Source: Capitulum mitella (lineage: Eukaryota > Arthropoda > Thecostraca > Pollicipedomorpha > Pollicipedidae). Taken from it: 64,000 nucleotides of DNA. This document shows positions 35,791 to 48,492 of the stretch, one piece after another. The stretch's first letter is position 1. The number at the start of each line of letters is the position of its first letter. A model generated the notes under the pieces. It worked only from the letters and a program-made list of their open reading frames with translations, did not search any database and was not told where the DNA came from. Position numbers and translations under genes: made by a program. The stretch spans positions 9,863,538-9,927,537 of the forward strand of contig CP099850.1 in the NCBI GenBank assembly GCA_030062745.1, written 5' to 3'.

Positions 35791-37616
35791 GACAAGCAGG
35801 AAAGACAGAGGCGGGACCGTCGCGTTGATCTTCCATGCAGCCGATCTCTGCGTTCCAGTAGCATTACCGCCCAAAGAAAAATTTTCTGGACCCAGAATAC
35901 CATTTTACTGGATCGTCCCACATGTATTGGTTTGTCTGCAGGCAGCCAGCGTCGAACATCTTTTGAGAGTTTTTTTTTCTGAGCCCCAGTATTCAACATC
36001 AACAGATCGTCGCACGGAGCCTGCTTGGACAGACACAGGGCACCCCACATCAGACGTTTTGCAGGGCCTGCTGTGTGGTGAAGCAGACTCGGTTATATGT
36101 TTTTTTTATCTTCTGTGTATCTTCTGTGTGCCTTTTTTGTATGCCTTCATAAGAAGTCCAGTTCAGTTTTAGAATATCATCAAATATTTTTTATCGTCCC
36201 TAACTGAATTTATTATGTTTGTTTACGAGGCGAATGGCTTATTTCCACGCATCCACGCTGTGGTACGACAACTTCACCCGTTACGAGACGCTGATGTGCT
36301 GCAACTTCCTCTCAGTGTGACGCGTGACCAGGTGTTCTTGGTCCATGCCCTTGTCATGCGCTCTGTGCGTTCCCGTACATCAATCGATGTCGGCCATTGA
36401 ATACAGACACGAGCTCTGGACGGCTCGGGTTTATATCTACGTGTGTCCAATGGCCGGCTGTTTTTCTCTTCTCAGCCTCAGTTTCCATTCACATGTATGT
36501 TTCCGCCGGAAGTAGAAACACACAACTAGACACACATGTTTCATGCGCATTAATCGTGTGGTTTCAAGTCGCAAATCCACAACTGTTGTAGAACGGAACA
36601 GTACGAATTTTTACAGCAGAACGAAGCACTAGTCTCTCCTCACTTAAATGACCAGCCGGAACATGTAACACGATTCCGCCTGGGCCTATGCATTTCTGTT
36701 AAGGAAAGGTCATCCACAGAACTGTTCTATATTTATTTTTGAGACTGCAAAAGCAATACATGGTAGACTCAGTAACATTTCAACAACAGGAATACAGATT
36801 ATCAGTAACATGGTGGCGAGTGTATGCCGGTGATATTCTCCTTAGCAAGGAAATAATATCACTGTCAAAAAGCGTTGTCGGTCCCAGCAATGATATAAAA
36901 ATAGAGAATTATTTCGCTGCAATAAAGGTCGAATGACTTATAGGTACGCCTCCGTGATCGAAAATCGCTTATGCCAATATTTTCACTAACCCTTATGTTG
37001 GAACTGAGGAGCCTTTCTCCAAAGTCGAAAAAGATGTTTCCTGCCCACGACATTGCGCATTTAGCCTTCTGCACCTGGAGACGAACAGTTCCTGAAGAGT
37101 TCAGGACAAAACCTGAAGAGCGTAAGCCTTGGAAAACCCTAAACCAAACAATAATATGCTCCCGTTGTATAAAGCAAATACTTAAGATTAACACTGCCCA
37201 GCATGTCCCACAACTGCTCATCGCTTGAGGCAGGCATGCTGAGAAACACAAAACTCGTCAGGGTCTTCTAGGATTGGTGATAGCTGATATTTCACGTTAA
37301 ATGGGTTTGCGAAGTACACTGAAGCGCTCCAAGAAATACTTGGCCATTCGTGAAACTGTACAAAATGACAGAGTGGTAGGATATGATATAGGCTAATGCC
37401 ATCGAGAGAAAGCGTGTGAACGATTACCACACTTCAGTATATCCTCGATCAGGAGCTACCACTCGAAAACAAGAGTATTTAACGGCTCTGCCCGGACAAT
37501 AGGACGGACGATAGTAGCGTGAATCCGAAGGCGCCACCCCGACCCTATACTAGCGGGCAGTGGAACCCGGGGACAACACTACGGACAGCAGAGTTCTGGA
37601 AACGCCACTCCGTGTC
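35791..37616. other. Spacer between sFRP and receptor genes, nothing recognised
   Basis: Short open frames on both strands (for example 36865-37251 minus and 36971-37228 plus) show no domain, splice context or composition that would support them. Confidence 0.5.
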
Positions 37617-40600
37617 CTAAACCAGCGGCCAGTAGAGCTCCAGGGCGCGGTAACAGATGCAGTAGAGCGCGCCGAAGCAGACAGCGACCCAGTACATCAG
37701 GTGATGAGCGTCTAGCCCGAACAGCTGCCCAGTGACCGTCTGTGTCTCCTTCATGGCCACCTGCCACAGGGTTGTGTTGCGTTGGTCCCAGCCTCGTCCT
37801 TCCTCCCGGGCCGCGGACGGTCGAGCCCCGGCCGCGGACGAGCCAGCCCCAACCGCGGACGAGCCGTCCCCAGCCGAAGACGGGCCGGCCCCAGGCTCGG
37901 ACGAGCCGGCGGGTTGCGCGGCCGGCCCGGCGGCGGCTGCGGCCGGCCCGGCGGCCTCGGTCGCCTCTCCGGGCGCCGGCTCGGGCTCGCTGCCGTCGGC
38001 GTCGGCCCGGAGCGAGGCGAGCGAGCCGGCCTCGTCGTGCAGGACGGCGCGGGGCGTCTTGGCGCGCAGGTGCTGCCCGTCCTCGGACAGCATGATGGAC
38101 TGGCGGAGACAGGCCGGTTCGTCAGACGCGCCAGGGGTTAATATATCAGGTGACGGGATAAATGCATCAGGGGATAAATACGTCGGGCAAAAGAATGATG
38201 ATCAGGAGACAGATGCATCAGGGATATATGTGCGCGGGGATGGATATATCACAAAATAAATAACTCACATGATGAATCATTTAATGGATAATTGAATCAA
38301 GAGACATATGCATCATGAGGTAAATCCTACAGGAGATGGATGCATAAGAGGATACATGCATCAGGGGATTAATGCGTCAAGAGATAACACGTCAAGGGAT
38401 AAGTGCATCACGGGATAGATGCTTCAGGGCATTGTTGTATTAAAGGATAAATGTTTCAGAGGATAGATGCACCCAAAGGTAGATGTATCACGGCATAGGT
38501 GCGTAAGGGGCATAATCAGGACGCTGCCCGACAAGGTATAAATACATGAAGAGATGAAGGAACATGGGAGAAGATGCCTTAGGGTGCAAATGCATCAGAG
38601 GTAGATACATCAGGAGGTAGATACAATAAAGAATAAATGCATCCGGGGCGGAATGCTTTGAGTAATCAGCCAAATGGATCCCAGATGCCCTTCTCTCTGG
38701 ATATCACGAGTGCCAGCCGGACTCCGATGTAGAGCACCGGCGACGCACCGCGAGCGGCAGCTCCACCGGAGCACCCACCCTCCTGATCAGGTACAGCACC
38801 AGCACTGCGAAGCAGACGGCGACCGGCAGCTGGCCGACGGATTGCCAGCAGCGAGGCTGGCTGCTCAGGTCCAGCCACACCAGCGTGACGCTCTGACAGA
38901 TGCGCAGCATGGCCAACAGCACAGCGGCAGAGATGCACGGCTGTGGAGCGCAGGCCCAGACGGTCAGCCCGGCAGGCGGATGGAGCTGGGTCGGTCAAAG
39001 GTCACTCCAGTGGAGACCGGTATCTGTGTGTCCCAGTTCCCGCAGTGGCGGGTTGAGCTGACGGGTCATAAAGGAGAGCAGATACGCTACACGAAAAAGG
39101 GAAGATTGGGCGACGGAGTCTGACCATGTCCAGTTATCTGAAGCCATGTAGAACGGACCCAGGCCAGGCCAGGTCGGGCGGAGTCAGAGATGACACAGAG
39201 CGCGTTCGGCGTGGGTCCCGCGGTGCCAGAGCGTCTCTGTTAGGCAGTCGAGGCTCACCCGCGCCTCACCTGGGACCGCTGCACCAGCTGGCCGATGCGA
39301 ATCGTCTGCAGCTGGGCGTAGTTGAAGCAGGTGGGGAAGCTCTGGGCGAGACACATCACCATCAGGTGTTCACCGGTCTTGACCACCATCAGATGCACGT
39401 ACTTGAGCGAGAGGATGTGGATGACGATGCAGTAAGCCATGACGTTGTCCACCAGGAGGCGCACCAGACAGGTGACGACATAGGTGGCCAGGGTCAGGCT
39501 GGTCCGCGGGCTGTCGGGCGGCAGAGAGGCAGACTAACAGCCAACTCCTTACCACGTCTTCTCAGGCCACGCCATGATGATCCAGCTGGAGTAATTTCCG
39601 TGGAATGTTTCTGATCGTGAGTGGTCCACCCAGTTATATATTTTACCAGTTTTCTCCTTGAACGGTATTAGTTAATCGGGAACAACCTGGCATACCATTA
39701 CTACGTCAAGCAGCTCCTTGAGCAGCTTGATTCCGAACCCTTAGTGAGGGAGTCGCACAGGCGGGTCTACGGTCAGGGCAAAGTGAAGATGCAGCTTTCC
39801 AAATAGTCCCCAAAATTCAGCATAAACCTTGGATAGTTGCGAGGGGCGAAGAACACTGAAGGGCGTTCATGAAGATAAACAGCCGTCTTCGTACCGGGGG
39901 AAACTTGGGTTTACACACAAAATATATTCCTCCCGGAAGAAAGGTGATTGTTTATTTTCACAATCGTGCCTAGGACATGGGATGCTATTACGTTGCTATT
40001 TTTGACATTAAGCCAGCAATTTTTTTATTTTATTGCAGCGTGTTTCCTTCTTCATCCATGAGCATGTCAAGTCGACATTTTCCCTTGCTTCTGAAAACTG
40101 ATCAACCATGTGGTGCTGCATTAAAGAAGCAATGACATTTATTCTTATTCCAACTCTCAAAGCCATCCTCATCCACTGAAGTCAAATAAAACAACGAAAT
40201 TAATCTCTGGGAGGTTACCGAGAAAAATGAAGCGAAAATCCGCATGTTTCGACATAGTACAAGTGCAGATACACCGCTTTTCTGCTGGCTTTCGGCGAAG
40301 CGTTTTGAAGCGAGGCTATATCTTATGGACCGCAAAGCACGGTAAAAATAAAGACTACGTCCCAGAAAATGACGAACATTTGCTCAAACGTTCTGAGTAC
40401 CCTTTTCCGGTGTTGCAGAGTTATAAGGTTTAAGGGCAGATATCGTCACGCGATCCTCGATAACCACAACTGTTGTTGACAAGTCCAATCTATGTCAGTC
40501 TCAACTGAATTTAATGGCCCTTCAGTATCGTCAAACTTTTCTAGAGAGCGAACCTTGATATCTGAATGATCAGTTCACTTCGGAGTTTGGCTGATCATCC

Positions 40601-42721
40601 TCGGGTGATCCGAGCTCGGGTCTAAACGTCATCAACTTTGCTAGCCGGAAAAACGGGCGGCGAGTCACTCTCCGAAAGAAGAAGAGGAAAAGAAAGCCAT
40701 CCAGTACCCCAGATCCGGACCACTCACCTGGGTTTCAGGATGGTCAGGTCATATGTGAGGATGCCCTCTCCCATCAGGCTGCTGAAGAGGGAGAATATAT
40801 TGATGGCGCCGCACCAGAAGACAATCAGGCCGCGATCCCGGCGGCAGAACTTCATGAATGCGTGTGAGACGTCAAAGTATTCGCGCTGATCTGTGACGGC
40901 CTCGTATGCCTGGAGTCGGAAGAGGTATCGTTTGATTTCGACAGACACGGTACTCTGTTACGCCGACAGTCGTACTGGAGACATCGTGAAACTTACGCAC
41001 AAAAAATGTTTATCCAAAGGTTTTGCAAGGAGAAACGGAAAAGCATCCATAAAGAACGAACATAAATGTAAAAAAATGACACAAGACACATGTACGAAAA
41101 ACTCCATAAAAGTCCAATATTGAGATTTCGTTAACATCATTGTCATTTGAGATGACACCTGAGAAGATGACAACGGTGTTGGCTGAAAGATGATGAAAAA
41201 GACCCTGGATGAAGAGCGACTCGCTCAAGACGTTTGTCGGTAAGACCAACGGACACATTAAATCTACCAAAATTAGGCTCAATATCGACGTGCCACGCAG
41301 TCACCTACTGTCACAACGGAAGGCATAAGAGGGTTCCATTCTGAATGGCCAAATCAACTGATGCATCGTCACCCGACCCAACAACCGGAACAGTGATTAT
41401 AACAAAACCAAGCGCCAGTTTTTGGACAATCGCGGATCGGGACGGCGAGAAACTTACTGGCTGGCAAGCTGCTGGCCAACTCTTTTGAAAAGACCGTTGT
41501 TGTTCGTTATCTATTGTCGGACCTATCTCAGCAATTTGTATATAATGGATGTGGGTTTTTTAAAGTCCGCTGAAAAAACCTGGTGTTGTCCAGAGAATGA
41601 AATAAATCTTGTTCTTCGGATTTAGTGCAAGTTTTGTTGGTTTTTATTCGCGAGAAACTTTCTTCATTTTCCGGCACAAAATGGCTGTGCCGGCTGTGAC
41701 GTCATTGGTCAGACTGCGCCGTCAGCGACCAGGCCCCGCGTTGCTGCGGGACCTCACTTTGGCGATGATCTGGATCAGGTCCGGGTGGCCGAGGCAGAAC
41801 CAGCAGACGAAGACGCTCATGTAGCCGAGGCACCAGAGCAGGCGGGGGACAAGGAACGTCCAGACGAACGACGACCGGCAGAGGTAGTCGGTCTCGGCCG
41901 GCACGCTGATGTTCGCCTCCAGCTCACTGTATGTGATCAGCCGTCGCAGGTAGACCCTGCAGCACACCCAACAGAGCAGAACGTCCTGTTTGTGGAGGCG
42001 TAGGCAAGTCGCCCAAACTGGGCGTGGTTATGTGGAGCGGTTGAGGGAGGCATTTGTCCAATCACCTCAGGGTAATACGAGAGAAAATTGGATGTATTGG
42101 CAAATTAGCCAAGTAGGCAAAGCAGCCAAGATATGCGAATTTGGGTGAGGGGCACGGGAACATGACTAATCACCATATTCATGGTACTGCGAGAAAGTGG
42201 TTTCCTCCGCATCAAATCGACCCGCTCACTGTTCCCTGGTATGTTACGTTGTTTTACGTCCGGCGTTCATATTTTCCGATGTTCGAGTTTTGTCAACTCA
42301 TCACGCTTCATGAAGGAAGTCTCTGAATATGTCGCTGCCCTGTACGATTCTCTCCGGGTATATAAATCCCATCCCGTTTCGCCGCTTAGCATTCAACCAT
42401 AGTCTCGTCCCGCACCTTACAATCCGCCCCTGACCAGCAGCAGCCCTCCCCGGTCTCGGCCCCCACGCACCGGCGACAGTGGGCCCACTGAAGGCCGAGG
42501 CTGACCACGAGCAACAGCAGCAGCGCCACCGTCCAGAGACAGGCCAGCAGGCGGCAGCGGAGCGGCGCCTTTTCCGGCTGGTCGTCGGCCACGTCCGGCG
42601 GCTGGCTGCAGGCCGCCAGGCCGAGCGCGCGCTGCCACGGGCTGGCCGTCCGGCACAGCCGCTGCGCCTCCTCGTAGACTCCCAGCTCGGGCGAGCACGG
42701 TGGTGGCAGCAGGCGGCGCTC
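37617..42721 (-). CDS. Gustatory-receptor-like seven-pass membrane protein (six exons)
   Basis: Exons 42416-42721, 41758-41985, 40728-40909, 39270-39510, 38779-38940 and 37617-38099 join with consistent phases and good donors, giving 533 residues without the start. Hydrophobic segments occur in every exon: LLACLWTVALLLLLVVSLGL, then a pair around FVWTFLVPRLLWCLGYMSVF. Next are LIVFWCGAINIFSLFSSL, TSLTLATYVVTCLVRLLV, and the ISAAVLLAML and LPVAVCFAVLVLYLI pair. The last is MYWVAVCFGALYCICY near the C-terminus. The layout, with a long loop before a C-terminal helix, matches the arthropod Gr family of ligand-gated chemosensory channels. The classic TYxxxxxQF motif is not obvious. The loop before the last helix carries an unusual 70-residue Ala/Gly/Ser/Pro insertion. 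The start codon lies upstream, probably at 47936. Confidence 0.75.
38128..38660. repeat. Minisatellite of GGGATAAATGCATCA-like units
   Basis: About thirty degenerate units of 15-18 bp (GGGATAAATGCATCAG and variants such as GAGATGGATGCATAAG) fill most of the intron between the last two exons of the receptor-like gene. Confidence 0.85.
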
Positions 42722-45039
42722 CTGCCGAGGTCACGCGCGTGACGTCACGAGAGAGGGGGGGGGGGCAGCGACCGCGCCGAGATGGCGGGCGGCCGAGGGT
42801 CTGTCTGACGTCAGCGACGTGATGTCACAAGGTAGCGGGCAACATACCCGGACGGCAGGGGAGGCAGTGGTAGCGGGAGGCCTCCGATGTTAATGAATAC
42901 CAGCAGCGACTAAACCGGAACGGATAAACGGCCAGTACTGATACTCTGAGTTTGAAATTAGTGGCTTGGCATGACACGGCAGGCTACATAGGCTGATACG
43001 AATGTCAGAGGTGGCGACCAGCGTTTTTATCGCGACCAGATCACGGCTACCGCAGAACATTATTATTGCACGACATTATGGCAGGTCAGTGTTACAAGAT
43101 TTTGGGCTCTACCGGTTTTACGTCTGTTCGCAAGAAAAATGCAAACAAGGCTGTCTGCTCTTTTACCTTAAGAGATTCTTTTACACGTGGTAACTTCCAG
43201 CATGCATCCGCACAAGACGTTTCGGTCGGAAAAGACCAAGCACCGCTATTCCAGTGGCACCATCTATACGGCTAGAGCCGCCTACGGATTGTGTTTCGAG
43301 CACCGTCCGCTCTCCGTCTATAACATTTGTCCGTTGTAACACCACTACGCACCGACATTGCGGCACACACTGAAAAATGTCATTGTTGAAATAGAAGTCA
43401 CACCAAGTGACGTTACCGCGCTGGGACACGGGAGTTCTTCTCGAGCTTTGTTTGAGAACATCTGAACAGTCAATAGTCGAATCACGCGACTGCAGCAACA
43501 CATCTCTGGAGCAAGAGTCGTTTTTTTTTGTTCCATACACCAGAACACGTACTTAAATAAGCATTACTTCTCAACACTGTGGCCTAGATGTAATCCACGA
43601 GGGTAAACATGCAAATGGTGAACAGTAATTTTTGAACAAACGAAGGCTATAAGTCTCTGGGATGACAACTACGTTACTTCTTGCAATGTGCGTCTGCATG
43701 ATTCCACAGCTGAAGCTTTGTCTTGGATAACGACAGGCTGTAAGCGTCGTTATCTCATGCGTCGTCAAAGGATGCTAAAAACAGACGGTTAAAATTCATA
43801 CGACAATCATGTAGACAGAAAAAACTGAACAAAGGCGTAAAACACTATCAAATCGTTTGCAGCGGACGCAGGAATTGAAAACAGCAAGTGAGAGAAGAAA
43901 GAGATAAAAGGCAATTGCTCTAGAATGAGATAATTTCGCAGACTAACATGCGTTTGTCCACCTCTCTTCTCATGCGAAGGAGTGACGAGTGATGACTTGT
44001 CTCACAGGAGGGGAACAACGCGCCGTGATCAATCCTCTCGTCTGAAATTCCACCACATTTTCCAGCCTAGATATGACTTGCAAAACTGGGTCTCTTCTTT
44101 TTTTGTCCGGTGCTTGCTGCTTTGGATGTGATTACCGAATACTGAGAATGACTGTTTGAAACGAACGCACTGCTATCACCGCACCCACTGATATCTGGCG
44201 TCAGTCAACTAATAACAGACGTAGCGGTTGCCATGCCACATAACTCTGAATCACACTTCCTCTCCAGGGCATTCCAGGACAGATCGACCATCAAAAACGT
44301 AAACTGACACCATGCATCTCGGACTTCGATGAAAATGCATATATAAGGTGCTGAATGAACCTTGCTGTACAAAATTCAGCTCGATTGGAGCAACAGTTAC
44401 TGAGTTATAGCCTCCGGCATTTTCGTGAGCCGACGACGGTGCATGCCACAACAGTGCATGGCTATACTTGACGGTTGATGACTCCGTAAAAATATTTTAA
44501 ATCCTAGAAAATTGCATATTTTCTGACTTGCAATGAATTGCGAGTATTTTGGTACGCCCAGATATGTTTATTTTACAATTCTGACAACGTGGTCGCGTGA
44601 CCTCCGTTGACCTGACATGACCCTGATATGAGGGAAGTGAAAATCGTATTATTTTTACTTTTCAGAATTGACTTTGGTAAATTGTCTTTGCATTGGGAGG
44701 TTTTGAAAGGTAGGTGTTTCCTATGAATATGTGTTTTTTCAGACTTAATTATAACCATTTTCTGGACTAGGCCCACAAAAGGGGTACGTCAATTTAATCA
44801 GGTACAATCACGGTAGCTTGGCTGCCTGAAATGCGTTTCAAAGGTCTCAGGAGCTGTTCAGTAGTAAAATCTCTTCGAGGACAGATGGAAGCTAATTTCA
44901 GTCCCTCTCGCCGTGGTGCTGTAAACCAGCCCGACCAAGTGTATGGGGTATGTGAGTTGCCAAGGAGACGACAGCGTGCTATTCTTTTTGGACCTCGTCG
45001 ATGACCAGTACGAGGACGACCGGTCGATCACATTGAGCC
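42722..45039. other. Intron or spacer DNA; nothing recognised except repeat traces
   Basis: A minus open frame at 43181-43540 has no recognisable domain. The segment at 44270-44450 shares the CTGAGTTAT(A/G)GCCTCCGGCATT block with the arms of the palindrome at 6110-8395, and GACCTGACATGACC at 44610 is of the same family. If the exon at 47809 belongs to the receptor, this is part of its first intron. Confidence 0.45.
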
Positions 45040-45623
45040 ATGGGAAGATTTTCTGGCAAAGCTAAGTCAAAGAATATCTCGGCTAACCAAACATCCCTTC
45101 ATTTCGAAAAGCAAAAAGCCGTGTCCTTCAGGGATCTGAACAAATCTTTGTCTGCGGGAGAAATGGTAGTTGCAGGCGATTTTGTTGGAAAATTACTCCC
45201 TCGTCGTGCGAGGCTAGGCCCGGGCTTACACTGGAATGTCACCCAAGCTACGGCACACCCATCCGTCGCCTCTTGGCAGGAAGACGACACGGCAGTCCAC
45301 CAGAGTTTCTGCATGATATCCGATGGGATGAAGCATAATGTGGGCAAGGTTCATGTTTTCCTGGAGCAGTTAGCCCCAGCGCCGAAGGCTCAGATTCCAG
45401 GTCTGCACAAAATGTATTACATTTTGGACGGATGCGCGGCTCATTACAATAACAGATTTAATTTGGCCGGCACTTGTTTCTTCTATGATGATTTCGGTTT
45501 GGCCTGTGAATGGCATTTCTTCGAGGCGTCTCATGAGAACAATGTCTGAGACGGCATCGGGGGACAACCAAGATAGCTACAGTCAGAGGAAGTCTGGCCC
45601 GTCCACATCAAGCAAAAATTTAG
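45040..45623 (+). pseudogene. Decayed transposon-associated protein (DGCA.HYNN / DFGL..EWHFF family)
   Basis: A 169-codon frame from 45040 to 45549 carries SAGEMVVAGDF, GLHWNVTQATAHP, MISDGMKHN, MYYILDGCAAHYNN and DDFGLACEWHFFEASHENN in order. This is the signature series of an uncharacterised, mobile-element-like family with many copies in arthropods and cnidarians, whose members continue after the EWHFF motif with a short CDG-GG segment. Here that Cys position is a TGA stop (45547-45549), and within the following G run (45559-45563) the frame shifts. The continuation reads TTKIATVRGSLA in another phase to a stop at 45621. It is therefore broken. Function of the family is unknown. It lies on the opposite strand from all the genes here. 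Confidence 0.7.
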
Positions 45624-47808
45624 ACGCCACAGGCGGTGTTCGAATTCCTTACCAACAAACTAATTTCAAGCATTCATTTAAGTGTAGTGAGTCAAGAGAA
45701 AGCATCGTGAGTGCTAGAGTCACCACAGCAGCGCTTCGCGATGCCGGTCACGGTGACAGAGACGAAAAATTTGCACGCGTTTTCTACCGTCGATCAGTAC
45801 ATGATGGTTGTACAAGAGGTGCCATTCAGGAACACAGGGTGCATTGTACGAGAGTGCAAGTCCGCACACTCGGGTAGAGCAGTGAGTGCTACTGATTTAT
45901 GGTAGCGCACCAGGTCTTGCGCTTGTGTTGAGTGTTCTGTAGTATGTACCTTCCTCTGGCAGACCAAAGAGCAACATTTTTTTGTTAATGTTGTGTGATG
46001 CATTTGGAATATGCAGTACGCCGTGGATTTAATAAGTGTTTATGAAAACCTCATTATTTTTGACGAATTCCGAGTAACATAAATTGTCCCGAGATACTTA
46101 TGAACAAGCTCATTTCTTCGCTATTCTGGAGGGTGAATGAGATACGGAATGATTTAACGGCCAAATACAAAAAGGGGCGTAACTAAGGACGAAAAATAAC
46201 ATTTATAGAAAACACCTATGTACGAAAATGCGTCTGTTTAATGATAACCTATCAGCGTTAATTTTCAAAAACAAGAATTGTTAAATATTAACTTCCCTCG
46301 TGCCAAGGTCATGTAATGTGACCAGAGGTCACCAGGCGACGTGTTCAAATTTCGAGAAACTAAACAATGTAAATGGCAAAAAAAAGATTTCGTTCAATGC
46401 AAAACCAATAATGTATGGTTTTCCAACAATCAAATCGTTCGTGTTCGCGATATAGCCCATCAGACAGAAGCATTCATCGTGACCTCATGAAAACGCCGCA
46501 AACTATAAGTCGATAATCATTGCTGTGAGCGAGCTGAAAGCTGCACAGGTGAATTTGGAGCATTAGGTTACTCCAAGGACAAATCTTTACCAGGATTTGA
46601 GATATGGAGTGTTACCCCTTGCACGATCTGTGTTGGAACTGCCTGTCAGCCATCTGATATGATTTTTTTTAAAAATGTTGCCTTTTTACTTAGAACGGAT
46701 GGAACGTTACCGATGACTAGCAGGTTGTTCATGCTTCACGGAAAATGTTAGTGACAGGAAAAATGCCGGTATGTTTGTTTTATCCGTTTATATTTACCGG
46801 TAAATTTATCTGAGTTATATTTCATTTGGGAAGAACCATCTGATCCTGCAGACGGTCACAGTGAAACTGACTGACCCATGAACCCTACGTTACGGATCAT
46901 TCTCTGCAGGCTTGGTCAACTGACGAAGACAACAGCTGATGTGCCTTTCACCGACGTCCGACCAAGTGTTAGGGATCAGACGGTGCGGGCAGGGTTACCT
47001 GACCCACAGACAGGCTGTAACCTTGACCGACCTCTGAACCGGGCGTGGTGGATCTCATGGCCCTGAATGAGCCAGTTAGGTCTTCCTGAAGCAGTGTATC
47101 GGCGAGTTGAGCCTCTTCACATTCGTCGCTTGCCCGGCCGTCACTCCTGCGGACAGACGTTGCAGACAGAGGTTTATCTATGGGATCATAATACCCCCTT
47201 TATCTTGAAAACATACGTGGCGCGAAAAAGCAAAACGTCGTCAGAAAGACCTTGGCAAGAGTTGGCTAGAAGCACTCAGTTCTTCTGAAATCAGGCAAAT
47301 ATTAAGGTTCTGCATTCACCACATGAAGGTCAAACAATAAACAAGGTCACCACATAGCCTAGGTCAAAGTTATGACGACTATTAGTAGTGCGTTTGTAAT
47401 GTTTGTTGAATTATCCGCCTTCATATCGTTAATCAGATATCGGACGACTGAAATTCCATGACATCCATTTTTGTCATCGAGAATAGCCTTCCCTTCCTCG
47501 TGACGCTCACGCCCCAAACATTTTTCACAAGTCGTCTGGGCACCGGACGTTTCTTCTTTATCCTTGTGCAAGATCTTTTCTTAAGAAAAGGGGCTTCATT
47601 TGTCCACCAAAAGCAAGGAGACTAAAATATTACGAACTGTATACAAAGAGGGTATGACTGTAGGTTTTATCAGTTGTGTTTCCGCAAGGTGTCTGCAGAG
47701 AAAAGAACTGGAGCATATTTAAAAAAAATCAAACTAGATTAGATTGGGGTAAATAACATACCTCTGGCTCCACAGTCGCAAGCTCGGTAGTTTTCGTCGT
47801 TTGCTTAC

Positions 47809-47936
47809 CTCAGGGGCAGGATGGCGGAGTCCAGATGATATTCGATGGGCTCGGAAGGACTCGGCCCAGTGGGCGGAGGGTCGGCAGGCGGACCCACATA
47901 GTCCACCTCCTTGGGCGTTCCGTAACGGTGCGCCAT
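47809..47936 (-). CDS. First coding exon, probably of the gustatory-receptor-like gene
   Basis: ATG at 47936 opens 42 codons plus two bases (MAHRYGTPKEVDYVGPPADP, a Pro-rich stretch, then EYHLDSAILPL) ending at a perfect donor, AG|GTAAGC. The surrounding 47800-48120 is a GC-rich island in AT-rich DNA, as for a promoter and first exon. The next minus-strand coding DNA is the receptor-like gene. Its first listed exon starts in phase 0, so a direct join needs either a missing exon or the internal acceptor at 42642. That acceptor would give SAILPL-S-PWQRALGLAAC, reminiscent of Gr N-termini. The exon is well supported; its gene is inferred. Confidence 0.55.
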
Positions 47937-48492
47937 GGGTCACAGGCCGCGCTCGCCCCCTCTCGCAGTGGACCGCAGACACGCTCTGCTCCGGCCCGGT
48001 GCAGCGACTGCGGCTGGCCCTGACCCCAGGAGGGGTCAGCTGGCCGGCAGTTCAGCCCCAGGCTCCTGGCGCGCGCCCCTGACGGCTGGCTGTGCCGCAC
48101 GGCATCTGGCGCAGGAATCTCCGGCAGAAGCCTGTAGGTGGTTGGCAGGCGGGATGGTTGACTGGTTATTAGACCAGCTAATAACGTTCCTGATCGCATT
48201 TGGTGAGCTCAGAGAAGAAAGACAAATAATTTCAGCAGTTCGTGGACGAAGCAGGACCAGTTTTCTGTGAAGACCAGTTTTCTGTGGTATCTATTGTCAT
48301 ATACTGCGTATCAGTGTACGGCAGCTGCTCTGCCCAAAACATGTCAAGTGTACAGAAATTACTCAGTCTTTATATGCACGGGTTATATCGGGACGCCGCA
48401 AAAGAGATCACATAAGTGATGTTTTGTGCCAGCTCGAACGGTTAACAGCGCATGACCTTGCCACGTACCATGTACTTTATCTAATGAAGCAT

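Noticed and set aside
43181-43540. 119-codon minus frame upstream of the receptor gene
   Set aside because: No hydrophobic segment, no domain, and no splice connection to the receptor exons.
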